DNA of 64,000 bases. Origin: Bacteroides mediterraneensis (lineage in GTDB: Bacteria > Bacteroidota > Bacteroidia > Bacteroidales > Bacteroidaceae). A program made the position numbers and the translations under genes. Location: positions 338,981 to 402,980 of the forward strand of contig NZ_LT635783.1 of the NCBI RefSeq assembly GCF_900128455.1. The letters are read 5' to 3'. Below the pieces are notes generated by a model. The model ran no database searches. It was not told the origin of the DNA and was given only the letters and a program-made list of their open reading frames with translations. Shown here piece after piece: positions 53,988 through 63,060 of the stretch (positions are counted from its first letter, which is position 1; every line of letters begins with the position of its first letter).

Positions 53988-54851
53988 ATGAGAAAGCTTG
54001 TTTTTATCTTATTTTCTTCTTTGTTTCTTTTTTCTTGCACAGATGATAAGAAACATGACATTGAAGTTTTAGTTAAGGAATGGAATAACAAGGAAATCCG
54101 TTTCCCCGATAATCCGGTGTTCACGCGTTTCGTCACAGATACGGTTCCTTATAGGATTCCAAAAACCGACTACAAGGTAGTAGTCTTTGTCGATTCTGCC
54201 GGATGTATCAGTTGCAAGCTTCAGCTACCAAGATGGAAGGATTTTATGCACGAAGTGGATTCGCTTAGTGACGGAAATGTCCCGTTTATATTCTTCTTCC
54301 AGACAAAGGATGAGCGTGAATTGAGATACATCTTGAAACGAGATAATTTTTCGTATCCTGTATGTATAGATACAGAAGACATTTTCAAAAAATTGAACCG
54401 TTTTCCTGAGGAAATGATGTTCCAGACATTCCTTATAGATTCTGAAAACCGTGTGAAGGTGATAGGAAACCCCATCCACAACCTGTCCGTAAAGGACCTT
54501 TACCTGAAGGAAATAGCCGGAATAGAAGTCGTTCCACTGTCAGTCACTACAATTGAGGCAGATTCTACAGAATATCACTATGGCGTGGTAGGAGAAAACA
54601 TGACTGCAAGCAGGAAGATTATCCTGAGGAATACCGGAAAGGAAGTGTTCCGAATAAAGGGCACAACAACTTCATGCGACTGCATGACTGCGGAATACGA
54701 CTGGGATGAGATACCACCCGGAAGGAAAGCTGCAATGACGATTGAATACAAGGCAGAAGAGCCCGGAGATTTCTGGCGAACCATAACTATATATGGAAAT
54801 ATTCCAAAAAAATCCGTTACACTGGATTTCTGGGGAACAGTCAGAAAGTGA
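53988..54851 (+). CDS. Thioredoxin-like plus DUF1573-like lipoprotein
   Basis: The 287-aa protein has a lipoprotein signal (MRKLVFILFSSLFLFSC, lipobox LFSC). The middle (about 60-170) looks like a thioredoxin fold with CISC in VVFVDSAGCISCKLQLP (a CxxC site at about 73-76) and QTFLIDSENRVKVIGNP. The C-terminal 85 residues (NMTASRKIILRNTGKE, TTSCDCMTAEYDWDEIPPG, AAMTIEYKAEEPGDFWRTITIYGN) fit DUF1573, an Ig-like fold with a conserved CDC. The redox-active site and the Cys-containing NVEALA product next to it suggest disulfide handling of the exported protein (inference). Confidence 0.85.
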   Translation: MRKLVFILFSSLFLFSCTDDKKHDIEVLVKEWNNKEIRFPDNPVFTRFVTDTVPYRIPKTDYKVVVFVDSAGCISCKLQLPRWKDFMHEVDSLSDGNVPFIFFFQTKDERELRYILKRDNFSYPVCIDTEDIFKKLNRFPEEMMFQTFLIDSENRVKVIGNPIHNLSVKDLYLKEIAGIEVVPLSVTTIEADSTEYHYGVVGENMTASRKIILRNTGKEVFRIKGTTTSCDCMTAEYDWDEIPPGRKAAMTIEYKAEEPGDFWRTITIYGNIPKKSVTLDFWGTVRK

Positions 54852-55035
54852 GAGATAAAAAAAGAGTGAAGATATGAAACCTAATGTCTAGCAAACGTTT
54901 GTATCCATATCCAACTCAATGTTAAACCTATTAAAATAAGGGAGGTATCTATTATGTAAAGTTAAATCTATCTTAAGCGTGTTAAATTTATTATTTTGTA
55001 GGAATTATTAATAATTATCAAAAACTCAATTAAAA

Positions 55036-55323
55036 ATGAAAAAGAACATTTTCACAATATTTTTTGCAACTGCATTTGCTTTGGTTGCAGGGTATAACAT
55101 ATATGCTTCACAGCAAAAATTTGAACTGTCTGATTTGGCTTTGGCTAATGTGGAAGCTTTAGCACAAGATTATGAATCTGGAGGAGTTGAAATTATTTGT
55201 GGACGAAACAGTGGTCCTTGCTGGATGAAAACAGGAATGCTGTGTTTTGTTGGTGAAGCACATGATTATGCTTGTCAGTTTGTTGGGTATACTTGGACTA
55301 GCTGTTCAAGTTTATGTAATTAA
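55036..55323 (+). CDS. NVEALA-family small secreted protein, second copy
   Basis: The 95-aa protein begins with a signal-like N-terminus (MKKNIFTIFFATAFALVAGYNIYAS) and DLALANVEALAQDYESGG (about 33-50). The C-terminal 45 residues contain six Cys (ICGRNSGPCWM, MLCFVGEAHDYACQF, SCSSLCN), enough for three disulfides. Leader-like motif and Cys-rich tail are typical of NVEALA proteins. It precedes the run of propeller lipoproteins by 217 nt; the intergene region contains no clear terminator. Confidence 0.87.
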   Translation: MKKNIFTIFFATAFALVAGYNIYASQQKFELSDLALANVEALAQDYESGGVEIICGRNSGPCWMKTGMLCFVGEAHDYACQFVGYTWTSCSSLCN

Positions 55324-55540
55324 TCTTATAATGTAGAGCAGAAAATTATTATAAGCATATGTTATTCCTATTTTATTCTTTGAGAATGATTATAAAACAA
55401 GTGTTTATGATTCGATTTGTTTTGTAAAAAGTGTAACAATTTAAAGGTGCTGAAATCTACACAACATTATTGTTTTGGACTGTTGGTCAGGAGTTTAATT
55501 TAAATCCCTGACCAACATAAATAATAAAAATTATGATAAA

Positions 55541-56737
55541 ATGAAGAACTTAGTACATATTCATGGTTTTATATTGATAATTCTTGTATTTGCAATATCT
55601 TGTACAGAAAGGGAATCACATGGGAATAAAACAAATATATACTATTCTGAAAATGAAGATTTGCCTATGGGGAATTTCATTGACAGAATAGAGATAATTC
55701 CCCTTGAGACCGACAGTATGAATCTCATAGACCAATATCATAAAATAGAGTTTTATGATGATTTTGGCGGATACCTGATAGTTGACAAGAGACAAACAGT
55801 GTACCTGTTTACAAAAGAGGGGGATTTTATATCCAGCTCCCGTAAGTGCCGGGGAGATGGCCCCGATCAATATAATATTCTGGTTGATGCTGTTTATAAT
55901 CCATATAACAAAAGTATAGAGATATTAAGTCCGTTCGGTAGTATATACTCGTATGATTTATCCTTTAATTTTCTTGGAAAAAGAGATTTGCAGGAGAAGA
56001 GTATCCATACATTCTCTCGTTTTTATCCTCTGAGCGATGATTCTTATATTTTATTGCCTACTTTGCTGGGGGAGAAAGATGCCGTAATGTGTTTTTGTGA
56101 CTATACTCGACAAAGCATCATTTCCGTGGAAGATTATACTGCCGATTTTATCAGTACGCTTACAATGAATCATAATCCTTTTGTGCGATTGAATGGAGAA
56201 CTTTATTTTCTTCCAGTATGTCTTGACTATAACATATATCGTATTGATGAAGATTCTTGTAAGTTAAGCAAGTATATTAGCTATTCATTTGGAGAAAATA
56301 TTAATAAAGAGGATTTGGAGAAACGTTTTGGTGATATGTCCGACCGGAAGTCAGATGAAGAAAGTCTGAAGAAATCCTTTGCTGTTATGGAAAAGGTAAA
56401 TAATTATCTTCTTCAATCTGATACTCCTATACCTGTGATAAAGCAGATGAATAATTCATACTTATATTTTTATATGATTAATAATGGAGTTAGAGAGACC
56501 GTAATATATGACAGAAAGTCTAAAAAGTCAATTCTTCATTCAAATAAGCATCCTGTGTGTCTTAATTTCTGTTTTTATTTAGATAAGAATTCATTGTATA
56601 CAATCATTTACCCTTATGAAATGGATAAATATATAGACAAATCTCTGTTGGATGGGAATGAATTGAAGAAACTTGACCGTGTGAAAGATGATGATAACCC
56701 TATAGTAGTAAGATATGTATTGAAAAAAAGATTATGA
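55541..56737 (+). CDS. Six-bladed propeller lipoprotein (BF3164-like)
   Basis: The 398-aa lipoprotein has signal MKNLVHIHGFILIILVFAISC (lipobox AISC). Propeller features include IPLETDSMNLIDQYHKIEFY, YLIVDKRQTVYLFTKEGDFI and the family hallmark SSRKCRGDGPDQYNILVDA (about 99-117), the place where other members read GxGPxE. Repeated blades follow to the end (VRYVLKKRL). Such lipoproteins are numerous in Bacteroides and lack a proven function. It follows the second NVEALA gene. Confidence 0.87.
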   Translation: MKNLVHIHGFILIILVFAISCTERESHGNKTNIYYSENEDLPMGNFIDRIEIIPLETDSMNLIDQYHKIEFYDDFGGYLIVDKRQTVYLFTKEGDFISSSRKCRGDGPDQYNILVDAVYNPYNKSIEILSPFGSIYSYDLSFNFLGKRDLQEKSIHTFSRFYPLSDDSYILLPTLLGEKDAVMCFCDYTRQSIISVEDYTADFISTLTMNHNPFVRLNGELYFLPVCLDYNIYRIDEDSCKLSKYISYSFGENINKEDLEKRFGDMSDRKSDEESLKKSFAVMEKVNNYLLQSDTPIPVIKQMNNSYLYFYMINNGVRETVIYDRKSKKSILHSNKHPVCLNFCFYLDKNSLYTIIYPYEMDKYIDKSLLDGNELKKLDRVKDDDNPIVVRYVLKKRL

Positions 56738-56828
56738 TATGAATCACAGTGAAACAGCATCATATTATGAGGATTAAACGATGTCTTTGAAAAGGTGTAG
56801 ATTAAAAAAATAATAGAAATAGAACCCT

Positions 56829-57848
56829 ATGAAAAGTAATGTCTTAAAAGCAATGCTGATAGTTTCTCTTTGTTCGTGTTCATCGGCGAAGACCTATAAT
56901 GAACCTCAGTTTATTGAAGAACATGAGATAACTGGTAAATGCCTTTCCGATGACTTGATGATAAGTTATGCTTATGATATGGCAGTTGACAGCCGCTATG
57001 TCTATATACTGGCACTGTCGGAGGGCAAATGGTTGCATGTATATGACAAACATGATGGAAGGTATTTGGGCAGCACTGTTCATGCAGGGCAAGGTCCGGG
57101 TGAAATTCATACGGCTTTGTCTCTGATGGTTGATGGAGATAATCTGCAAATATATGACCAGTCTCAAAAAAAACTGTTTAATTATTCTGTCAACAATGAG
57201 GATGACAGCTTGCAGGTCTCGTTTGTCGATGATGTCAATTTTTCCTCCTGTAGCGGTATAGTCCGTAGAGCATGGGAATTGGGTGGTCAGTATCTTGTAG
57301 ATGGGCAGTTGGGAGTTGAAAAGACAGGCCAGAAACGTTTTCAGCTGTATGATGGGAATTCTGTAGTTTCTCAGTACAATGATTTCCCTGTTGAAAACGA
57401 GGACATGAAGAAGGCTTTTCTTTCACCTAATGTATGTTTTTCTCCGTCTAAAAATAAAATGGCAACAGGAACATTGTATGGAGGGGTATTGGAAACATTT
57501 GACTTATCTTCAACTTCCATATCATTGTCAGGCGTTTATCGGTTTTATGAACCTTTGGTTTCTTTTAAGGCAGGAGAGTTGGTTCCGGCTACAGATATGA
57601 AGTATGGATTTTCTGCAATGTGTGCCACTGACGATGTGATTTACAGTGTATTGATAGGTGATTCAGACCCTAACAACCTATATAATATTTCAATATTTGA
57701 CTGGAACGGCAAAGGATTGGCACAGTATAAGACAGACAGGCAGATTTTCAAGTTGTCTTGCTATTCAGGTACTCCGTCCGAACTGTATGCACTGACATAT
57801 TCTCGTTCAGAGGGATTTTCTTTATATCTCTATCGCGTTGAAATATAA
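56829..57848 (+). CDS. Six-bladed propeller lipoprotein (BF3164-like)
   Basis: The 339-aa protein has a signal with lipobox in MLIVSLCSCSS. The conserved propeller module YVYILALSEGKWLHVYDKHDGRYLG is followed by VHAGQGPGEIHTALSLMVDGD (about 80-100), the family signature. Blades continue through NLYNISIFDWNGKGLAQYKT to YLYRVEI. It lies 91 nt after the preceding propeller gene on the same strand. BF3164-like proteins are outer-surface or periplasmic; ligand unknown. Confidence 0.88.
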   Translation: MKSNVLKAMLIVSLCSCSSAKTYNEPQFIEEHEITGKCLSDDLMISYAYDMAVDSRYVYILALSEGKWLHVYDKHDGRYLGSTVHAGQGPGEIHTALSLMVDGDNLQIYDQSQKKLFNYSVNNEDDSLQVSFVDDVNFSSCSGIVRRAWELGGQYLVDGQLGVEKTGQKRFQLYDGNSVVSQYNDFPVENEDMKKAFLSPNVCFSPSKNKMATGTLYGGVLETFDLSSTSISLSGVYRFYEPLVSFKAGELVPATDMKYGFSAMCATDDVIYSVLIGDSDPNNLYNISIFDWNGKGLAQYKTDRQIFKLSCYSGTPSELYALTYSRSEGFSLYLYRVEI

Positions 57849-57900
57849 TTATGTGTTGTTGGTTAATTTATAAATGAGCTATAGCTAAATATCTTAATTT

Positions 57901-58494
57901 ATGAAGAACGTTTTATTTTTAGTGTTGTTTGGGCTGGTTCCTTTTTTTATGACGGCTCAGGTACGGAAAAAGCCTTATGGGGTTACTACGATTACCACTT
58001 CAGCAGGGAGTAAACTTGCTCCGGCCCCAAGTGAACTGGCCTTGAAATACAAGCTTGACATACCCATCAGAAGGAATGGCGATTTTTCTCTCGAATTGAA
58101 GGAATACCGGCAGGGAGTTTACGTGAAGGATTTGTTGGATGATAAAATCATCGGCGGTAAGGTCAATGAAGGTGACCGTATGGAATTCGTCCAGTTTTTG
58201 GACTTTAAGGGAGGGAAAGAATTCCAATTGTTTACTTATGTCGGTACCTCCATGTGGTATAAAAAGAAGAATACGGAAAAGAAGTTTGATTATGTACAGT
58301 ATGAAGGAAATTCAAACATTGGCACATCGTTCACCTGTCCACTTTTCCTGATTTACGAGGACGACGAGAAAGGTGTATGTAAGAAGCAGCTGAGCAAGTT
58401 GTTGAAGGGGGGGAAACTGCCGGACAAATATACGCCGGAATCTGAAGCGCTGAAAAAGCTGCCCCGTTTTTTTATCGTTTGTTATCGCTATTAA
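57901..58494 (+). CDS. Secreted protein of unknown function
   Basis: The 197-aa protein has a Sec signal (MKNVLFLVLFGLVPFFMTAQ, cleavage after Ala-Gln region) without a lipobox. The mature part is basic and has no Cys clusters except single Cys in TSFTCPLFLIY and CKKQLSK near the C-terminus. No domain is recognised. It lies between two propeller lipoprotein genes, 52 nt and 19 nt away, so it is probably co-transcribed with them and works in the same exported system. Confidence 0.8.
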   Translation: MKNVLFLVLFGLVPFFMTAQVRKKPYGVTTITTSAGSKLAPAPSELALKYKLDIPIRRNGDFSLELKEYRQGVYVKDLLDDKIIGGKVNEGDRMEFVQFLDFKGGKEFQLFTYVGTSMWYKKKNTEKKFDYVQYEGNSNIGTSFTCPLFLIYEDDEKGVCKKQLSKLLKGGKLPDKYTPESEALKKLPRFFIVCYRY

Positions 58495-58513
58495 TCGTTT
58501 CACTGTTTATAAT

Positions 58514-59587
58514 ATGATGCATTTAGGAAAGAGTTGCTTGTTTGTGATAATCTGCTGTCTGGCATCCGCTTGCGGACACCGGATGTCGTATGATAATGCC
58601 ACGTCATTTTCCTGGTCCGATTTTCAGCCGGTGGAATGTGGCGATACATTGAAACTGCCGCATGACTGTTTTCTGTCAATGCCGTTGCGCATCTTGTGCG
58701 TGGATTCGACCTTGTTTGTCCAGAATCGAAAAGGTGACGGCTTTATCCAAAGATTCAGGCTGCCCCGGCTTACTCCTATAGGAGAGGCTTGCATTTCAAT
58801 GGGGAATGGTCCACAGGAACTGTTGAACGCTTATCGTATGCAGGCAATGGATTCGTTGTTCGGAATTTCCGACCTGATGGGAGGGAGTGTCATGTTCTAT
58901 CCTAAAGATTCAGCCTGCAATGCGTTTCATTTCCCGTCGGGACGAAAGGTCCGGTTGGAGGAGCCGTTCAGTGATGTCGTTTTCTTGTCCGGCCGTCCAC
59001 AGTTTGTCACGACCGTCTTGAATACAGAACATAAGCGTCTGACTTTCTTTGCTGCGGATGGCACCTCGCGGCAGACCACAGGAATGTACCCTACCTTTGG
59101 AACCGAACTGTCTCCTTTGGAGCAAATGGAAGGTTACGCCTGTGAGATGGCGGTTGATCCGTCGAACAGTCATATCTGGCTTTTCTATAAATCGACAGAC
59201 CTGATAGAAATTTATGATTATGAAGGGAGGCTGGTTAAGCGTCTGCATGGTCCTGACCATTTTTTTCCTGCTGTAAGGGAACTTTCCAGTGAAGAGGGTC
59301 TTCAGAAAGTAAGTTCTGTTTCCGGAGAAACGCGTGATGCATATTTCTGCCCTCTTTATTCGGGTGGAAAGATCTACGTATTATATTCTGGTAGGGTGTA
59401 CCACGAGGGTCAGTCTGCGGATGCTTACCTGCTGGATACCTTGCTGTCTTTCAACTTGGACGGAACTCCTGATAAGGCCTATAAGCTTCCTGTGCCTGTG
59501 TTTACATTTGCAATAGATGAAACAAACAGGACTTTATATGGCCTGAGCTTTGTGCCTGAATATCATTTGGTAAAGTATGCTTTTTAA
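58514..59587 (+). CDS. Six-bladed propeller lipoprotein (BF3164-like)
   Basis: The 357-aa lipoprotein has signal and lipobox in CLFVIICCLASAC. The propeller signature is EACISMGNGPQELLNAYRMQAMD (about 92-114). Further blades include NSHIWLFYKSTDLIEIYDYEGRLVKRL (about 216-242) and GTPDKAYKLPVPVFTFAID. It starts 19 nt after the secreted protein gene. GC content is somewhat higher than in the NVEALA genes, closer to core genes. Confidence 0.88.
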   Translation: MMHLGKSCLFVIICCLASACGHRMSYDNATSFSWSDFQPVECGDTLKLPHDCFLSMPLRILCVDSTLFVQNRKGDGFIQRFRLPRLTPIGEACISMGNGPQELLNAYRMQAMDSLFGISDLMGGSVMFYPKDSACNAFHFPSGRKVRLEEPFSDVVFLSGRPQFVTTVLNTEHKRLTFFAADGTSRQTTGMYPTFGTELSPLEQMEGYACEMAVDPSNSHIWLFYKSTDLIEIYDYEGRLVKRLHGPDHFFPAVRELSSEEGLQKVSSVSGETRDAYFCPLYSGGKIYVLYSGRVYHEGQSADAYLLDTLLSFNLDGTPDKAYKLPVPVFTFAIDETNRTLYGLSFVPEYHLVKYAF

Positions 59588-59636
59588 TGACAGAACACAT
59601 TTGAGAAAACAGAAATAGTTTTGGTATATTTAATTA

Positions 59637-59750
59637 TGAAAGTGCGTGTGAAAAAGATTTTTTTTAGTTTTTGTATTAGGATAAGAGACTGCCCGGTGAA
59701 AGTGCCGTTCTGACAGTGAAATATAAAGCTGAGCGCCTTATAGTAGATTA
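59637..59750 (+). pseudogene. Decayed DUF1573-type lipoprotein remnant
   Basis: A signal-like start at 59637 (MKVRVKKIFFSFCIR) runs only 25 codons. In another frame 59692-59733 encodes PGESAVLTVKYKAE, matching PGRKAAMTIEYKAE of the nearby DUF1573-like protein. The two pieces look like the ends of one gene joined by an internal deletion. The match is short (14 codons). Confidence 0.5.
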
Positions 59751-59765
59751 AAACTAAGAGCACGA

Positions 59766-60522
59766 CTGTCCCGTAAAAGTGGATAAATAGTTCTTTGAAA
59801 TTATTGAAACATAGTCAATTACACGGTTTTTTGAAATGAAACGGGATTGATTTTGCAACTTTGCAGTCTAATACAAATGGCTGCTATGTTCCAAGACAAA
59901 TACGTATTCTCTCAATTAACCGCTTTTCTGAACAGGACTCAGTTCAACAACTATGTTCGCAAGTATGATGGCAACCGATATGTGAAACATTTCACTTGCT
60001 GGAATCAGAAGTTTGCAATGATGTTTGGGCAACTGAGTAACCGTGAGAATCTGCGAGACTTAATCGTTGCTTTCGAAGCGCATAGGGCCAAGCAATATCA
60101 TCTTGGGGTAGGTCGTGAACCGATAGCCAAGACAACTCTTGCGACAGCCAACCATATATGATGAAGGAAGCCTGCGAGAAGTGGACGACCAACATCCTTG
60201 ACATTTCTGGAAAGAAATATGCGTTTGATTCAACAACGATTCCGTTATGTCTAGCCACATTTCCATAGGCGAAGTTCCGAGGGAAGAAAGGAGGCATCAA
60301 AGCACGATTCTACAACAATGTCTTCAATCGTCCAGCATGATATGAAGTTGAAACGCTCAACCTATGAAGTTATGCAAATTTTCAGCATATCATTGACTGA
60401 CAAAACCCACTTGCGTGACCTGTTCGACAAGACCAATTTCAATGATGTCAAAGATCTAAATGATCCCCTGATTCCGGGCTATTTGATTAATTGTTTAACT
60501 CGTCCCATTTTAACGGGACACT
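59766..60522 (+). mobile_element. Decayed IS4-like element
   Basis: The ends share an imperfect inverted repeat: CTGTCCCGTAAAA on the left, inverted TGTCCCGTTAAAA on the right. The transposase begins near 59877 (MAAMFQDKYVFSQLTAFLNRTQFNNYVRKYDG), a DUF4372-type N-terminus of IS4-like elements, and is read in frame to about 60161. It then shifts frame (EACEKWTTNILDISGKKYAFDSTTIPLCLATF, with stops) and jumps to a C-terminal piece (KTHLRDLFDKTNFNDVKDLNDP) at about 60400-60460. At about 757 bp it is roughly half the expected length. It cannot transpose by itself. Confidence 0.8.
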
Positions 60523-60535
60523 AATGTAAGAATAT

Positions 60536-61582
60536 ATGAAAATGCACTTATTTAAAATTACCGGTGTTATATTAATTTCTATTATAGCATCATGTACTAA
60601 TGTACAAACTAAAAAAAGTTCATATACAGTTGATGTAGACCTAGGCAATGCAATTTCTTTGAAGGAAGAAACATCCTCTGTAGAAGTAATGTGCTTAAAT
60701 GATTCTCTGTCGGAACATTTCCCAGGTGATATGACAAAGGTAAAATGGACAGGGAATTCTATTCTGGTTCTAGACTCATGGAAAGATCCGGGGCTTTATC
60801 AATATGACTCTGAAGGGCTTCTTATCAACTCATTTACAAATAGAGGAAACGGTCCCGGTGAATTTGTCAGGGTTGTAGATTTTAATGTCACATCATCGGG
60901 AATAATACTTCTGGATACATATTCTGAATCACAAAGACTGTTTCTAGATAAGAATCTTTCGTTCCTATACAAAAAAGATGCAGAAAAACAATCAAGTCAT
61001 TTTTACCAGGAAGAGAGCAAAGAAGGCGGCGTGTGGTATGATAGAGGCAATGTAGCTTATGGAGAAAACAAGAACAAGCTAGTATATGAAAAGGATGAAA
61101 AGAAAAAGACTGTATTGCCTGTACCAAGTGAAATAGAAAATGTAACATTTGCCAGTTATAATGTCTTTGCCGGAATTGCAAATGACACTGTACTTTATTT
61201 GCCGGCTGTTGAACCTAGGATATACAAATGTTATGATGGAAAGGCCGAAGTGTTTTGTGATTTGAATTTCGGAGACTTATGGCCGGATTTTTCTGGAGTT
61301 GACAAAAGTAACCCATTGGAACTTATGCGCAGAATTGTAGACGAAGGGAAGATTTATTCCACAAATATCGTTTCTGACGGCAATGATTTTGCCATTTCTT
61401 TCTTCTGTAAAGAAAAATGTTATATAATGTTATTCAGATATCCCGAGAAAGAGCCATACAAATTACTTTACGCCGACAAGAATATAATTGAGTCGATCGG
61501 TAATCTTGTCTGCATGAAGGATGGTTGCCTTGTTTTTGGGAAGCCTGGTAAATTATTAAAATTCGGGATTAAAATGAAATAA
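60536..61582 (+). CDS. Six-bladed propeller lipoprotein (BF3164-like)
   Basis: The 348-aa lipoprotein has signal MKMHLFKITGVILISIIASC (lipobox IASC). The hallmark SFTNRGNGPGEFVRVVDFNV (about 100-119) is clear and blades follow to GKLLKFGIKMK. It lies 14 nt past the end of the decayed IS4-like element, so its promoter may come from or through that element. Confidence 0.88.
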   Translation: MKMHLFKITGVILISIIASCTNVQTKKSSYTVDVDLGNAISLKEETSSVEVMCLNDSLSEHFPGDMTKVKWTGNSILVLDSWKDPGLYQYDSEGLLINSFTNRGNGPGEFVRVVDFNVTSSGIILLDTYSESQRLFLDKNLSFLYKKDAEKQSSHFYQEESKEGGVWYDRGNVAYGENKNKLVYEKDEKKKTVLPVPSEIENVTFASYNVFAGIANDTVLYLPAVEPRIYKCYDGKAEVFCDLNFGDLWPDFSGVDKSNPLELMRRIVDEGKIYSTNIVSDGNDFAISFFCKEKCYIMLFRYPEKEPYKLLYADKNIIESIGNLVCMKDGCLVFGKPGKLLKFGIKMK

Positions 61583-61619
61583 AATATAGAGCATGTTTCT
61601 ATATTAAGGAGGAATCGGA

Positions 61620-63055
61620 ATGGAATCAAGATATTCAATACTGCGTATTTGCGTAATGATGATTTTGGGGGGCTATGTGTTTTGTGCAGCTGCTCGGACA
61701 ATAGGGAAAGGCGGATGGAAAAGGTACTCGAAATGGCAAGGACAAACCGCACGGAACTGGAAAAAGTGATGGACACACTACAGGGAGGATGCCTGAAGCT
61801 GCGTGCGGCACGGTTCCTCATAGAAAACATGCAGTATCATTTCTCGGTAAACGAGAGATTCGTTTCAAAAAAAGGGAAATCATACTATTCGGACATAACA
61901 CGCTTTGGAGGGGCGGCTTCCGTAAAGAGGCACTGCGACTCGCTGGTGGCTACGGGATGGAATATAGACAGGAGGACGGAGTATGCCATAAGGTGCGTGG
62001 ATGCGGAATTCATGATAAGGTACATAGAAATGTCATTCAGGGCATGGGAAAAGCCATGGGATTCGGAGGTCTCATTCGGGGACTTCTGCAGGTACATACT
62101 TCCATACCGCTTGCAGAATGAGCCACTGTCGTATGCAAGAGAGAGGCTCATGGAGCGTTATACTGCTCTGCAGGGTTCTGTAGGGGCGAGAAATACGATG
62201 GAGGCGTGCCGGATTGTAAATGCAAGACTGAAGGAGGAGACGGAGGCTTCGGGAAGGGGTACATGCGACGCACTGTGCAACTACACCACAATGGTGATGC
62301 GAGCGGCGGGTGTTCCGGTTGCGGTGCAGCAGACGGTATGGACAAGGATGGATAGGGGGCTTGTGGGGTGTGCTGTGCTACATGAAGGGACATTCCACGA
62401 CTTATCAATGGGGGATGTTCAGCCCGGTGAGTAACAGGCATGTGCTGGCTACAGTAAGATACCTGATGCCGGCAAAGGCGTACAGAAGGCATTTTGAATC
62501 GTACATGTCCGTACTGCCGGAAAAGGATGACGGATTTGTAACCTATCTGAAGAACCCCTGTTGGAGAATGTGACGGACGTACAGGAGATGGAGGTGTATG
62601 GCGTTGCCGTTACAAACAGGGGAGACGCTTCAGGGGGATTGTGTATCTTTGCAATAACAATGCAGGGAAATGGGTCCCCGTAGCCATGGGAAGGAGAAGT
62701 GAAGGTAAAAACATCTTCAGGAAAGTGACGGGAAGGAATCTGCTTGCCGTAGCAGAGACTGACGGGAAAGCAGGGCTGGAATTCATAAGCGACCCGTTCC
62801 TTGCAGGGCCAAGCATGGAAAGGCTTGTTTCCGTCAGGTTCGTGCGGAATGAAGGCATAACTCATGCTCGCTATACTACTGGGACAACGGCGGGGACTTC
62901 AAGGACATTCCATGCACTGCAAAAAAGACAGTGTATGGGTTATACGGCAATGTTCCTGGCAATGCCCTACAGCTGAATGTCACCGACGGAAGGGAGTATG
63001 ACTCATCCGTTAGGATTGAGAAGGATGGTGTGTTCAATAGTGAATCATGGTTGTA
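61620..63055 (+). pseudogene. Transglutaminase-like lipoprotein gene with several frameshifts
   Basis: A strong AAGGAGG lies 7 nt before ATG 61620. The encoded signal MESRYSILRICVMMILGG leads into a run of six G (61667-61672). One more G would continue into LCVLCSCSDNRERRMEKVLEMA, a perfect lipoprotein signal, and into a frame running to 62434. That part (KLRAARFLIENMQYHFSV, FGDFCRYILPYRLQNEPL, GRGTCDALCNYTTMVMRAAGVPV with the Cys of a transglutaminase-like site) matches the Bacteroides transglutaminase-like lipoprotein family. Later pieces are in other frames: KAYRRHFESYMSVLP near 62480, NNNAGKWVPVAMGRR near 62650 and YYWDNGGDFKDIP near 62870, ending at a stop after 63050. At least three shifts are needed, so it is a decaying gene. 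Confidence 0.8.
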
Positions 63056-63060
63056 AGATT

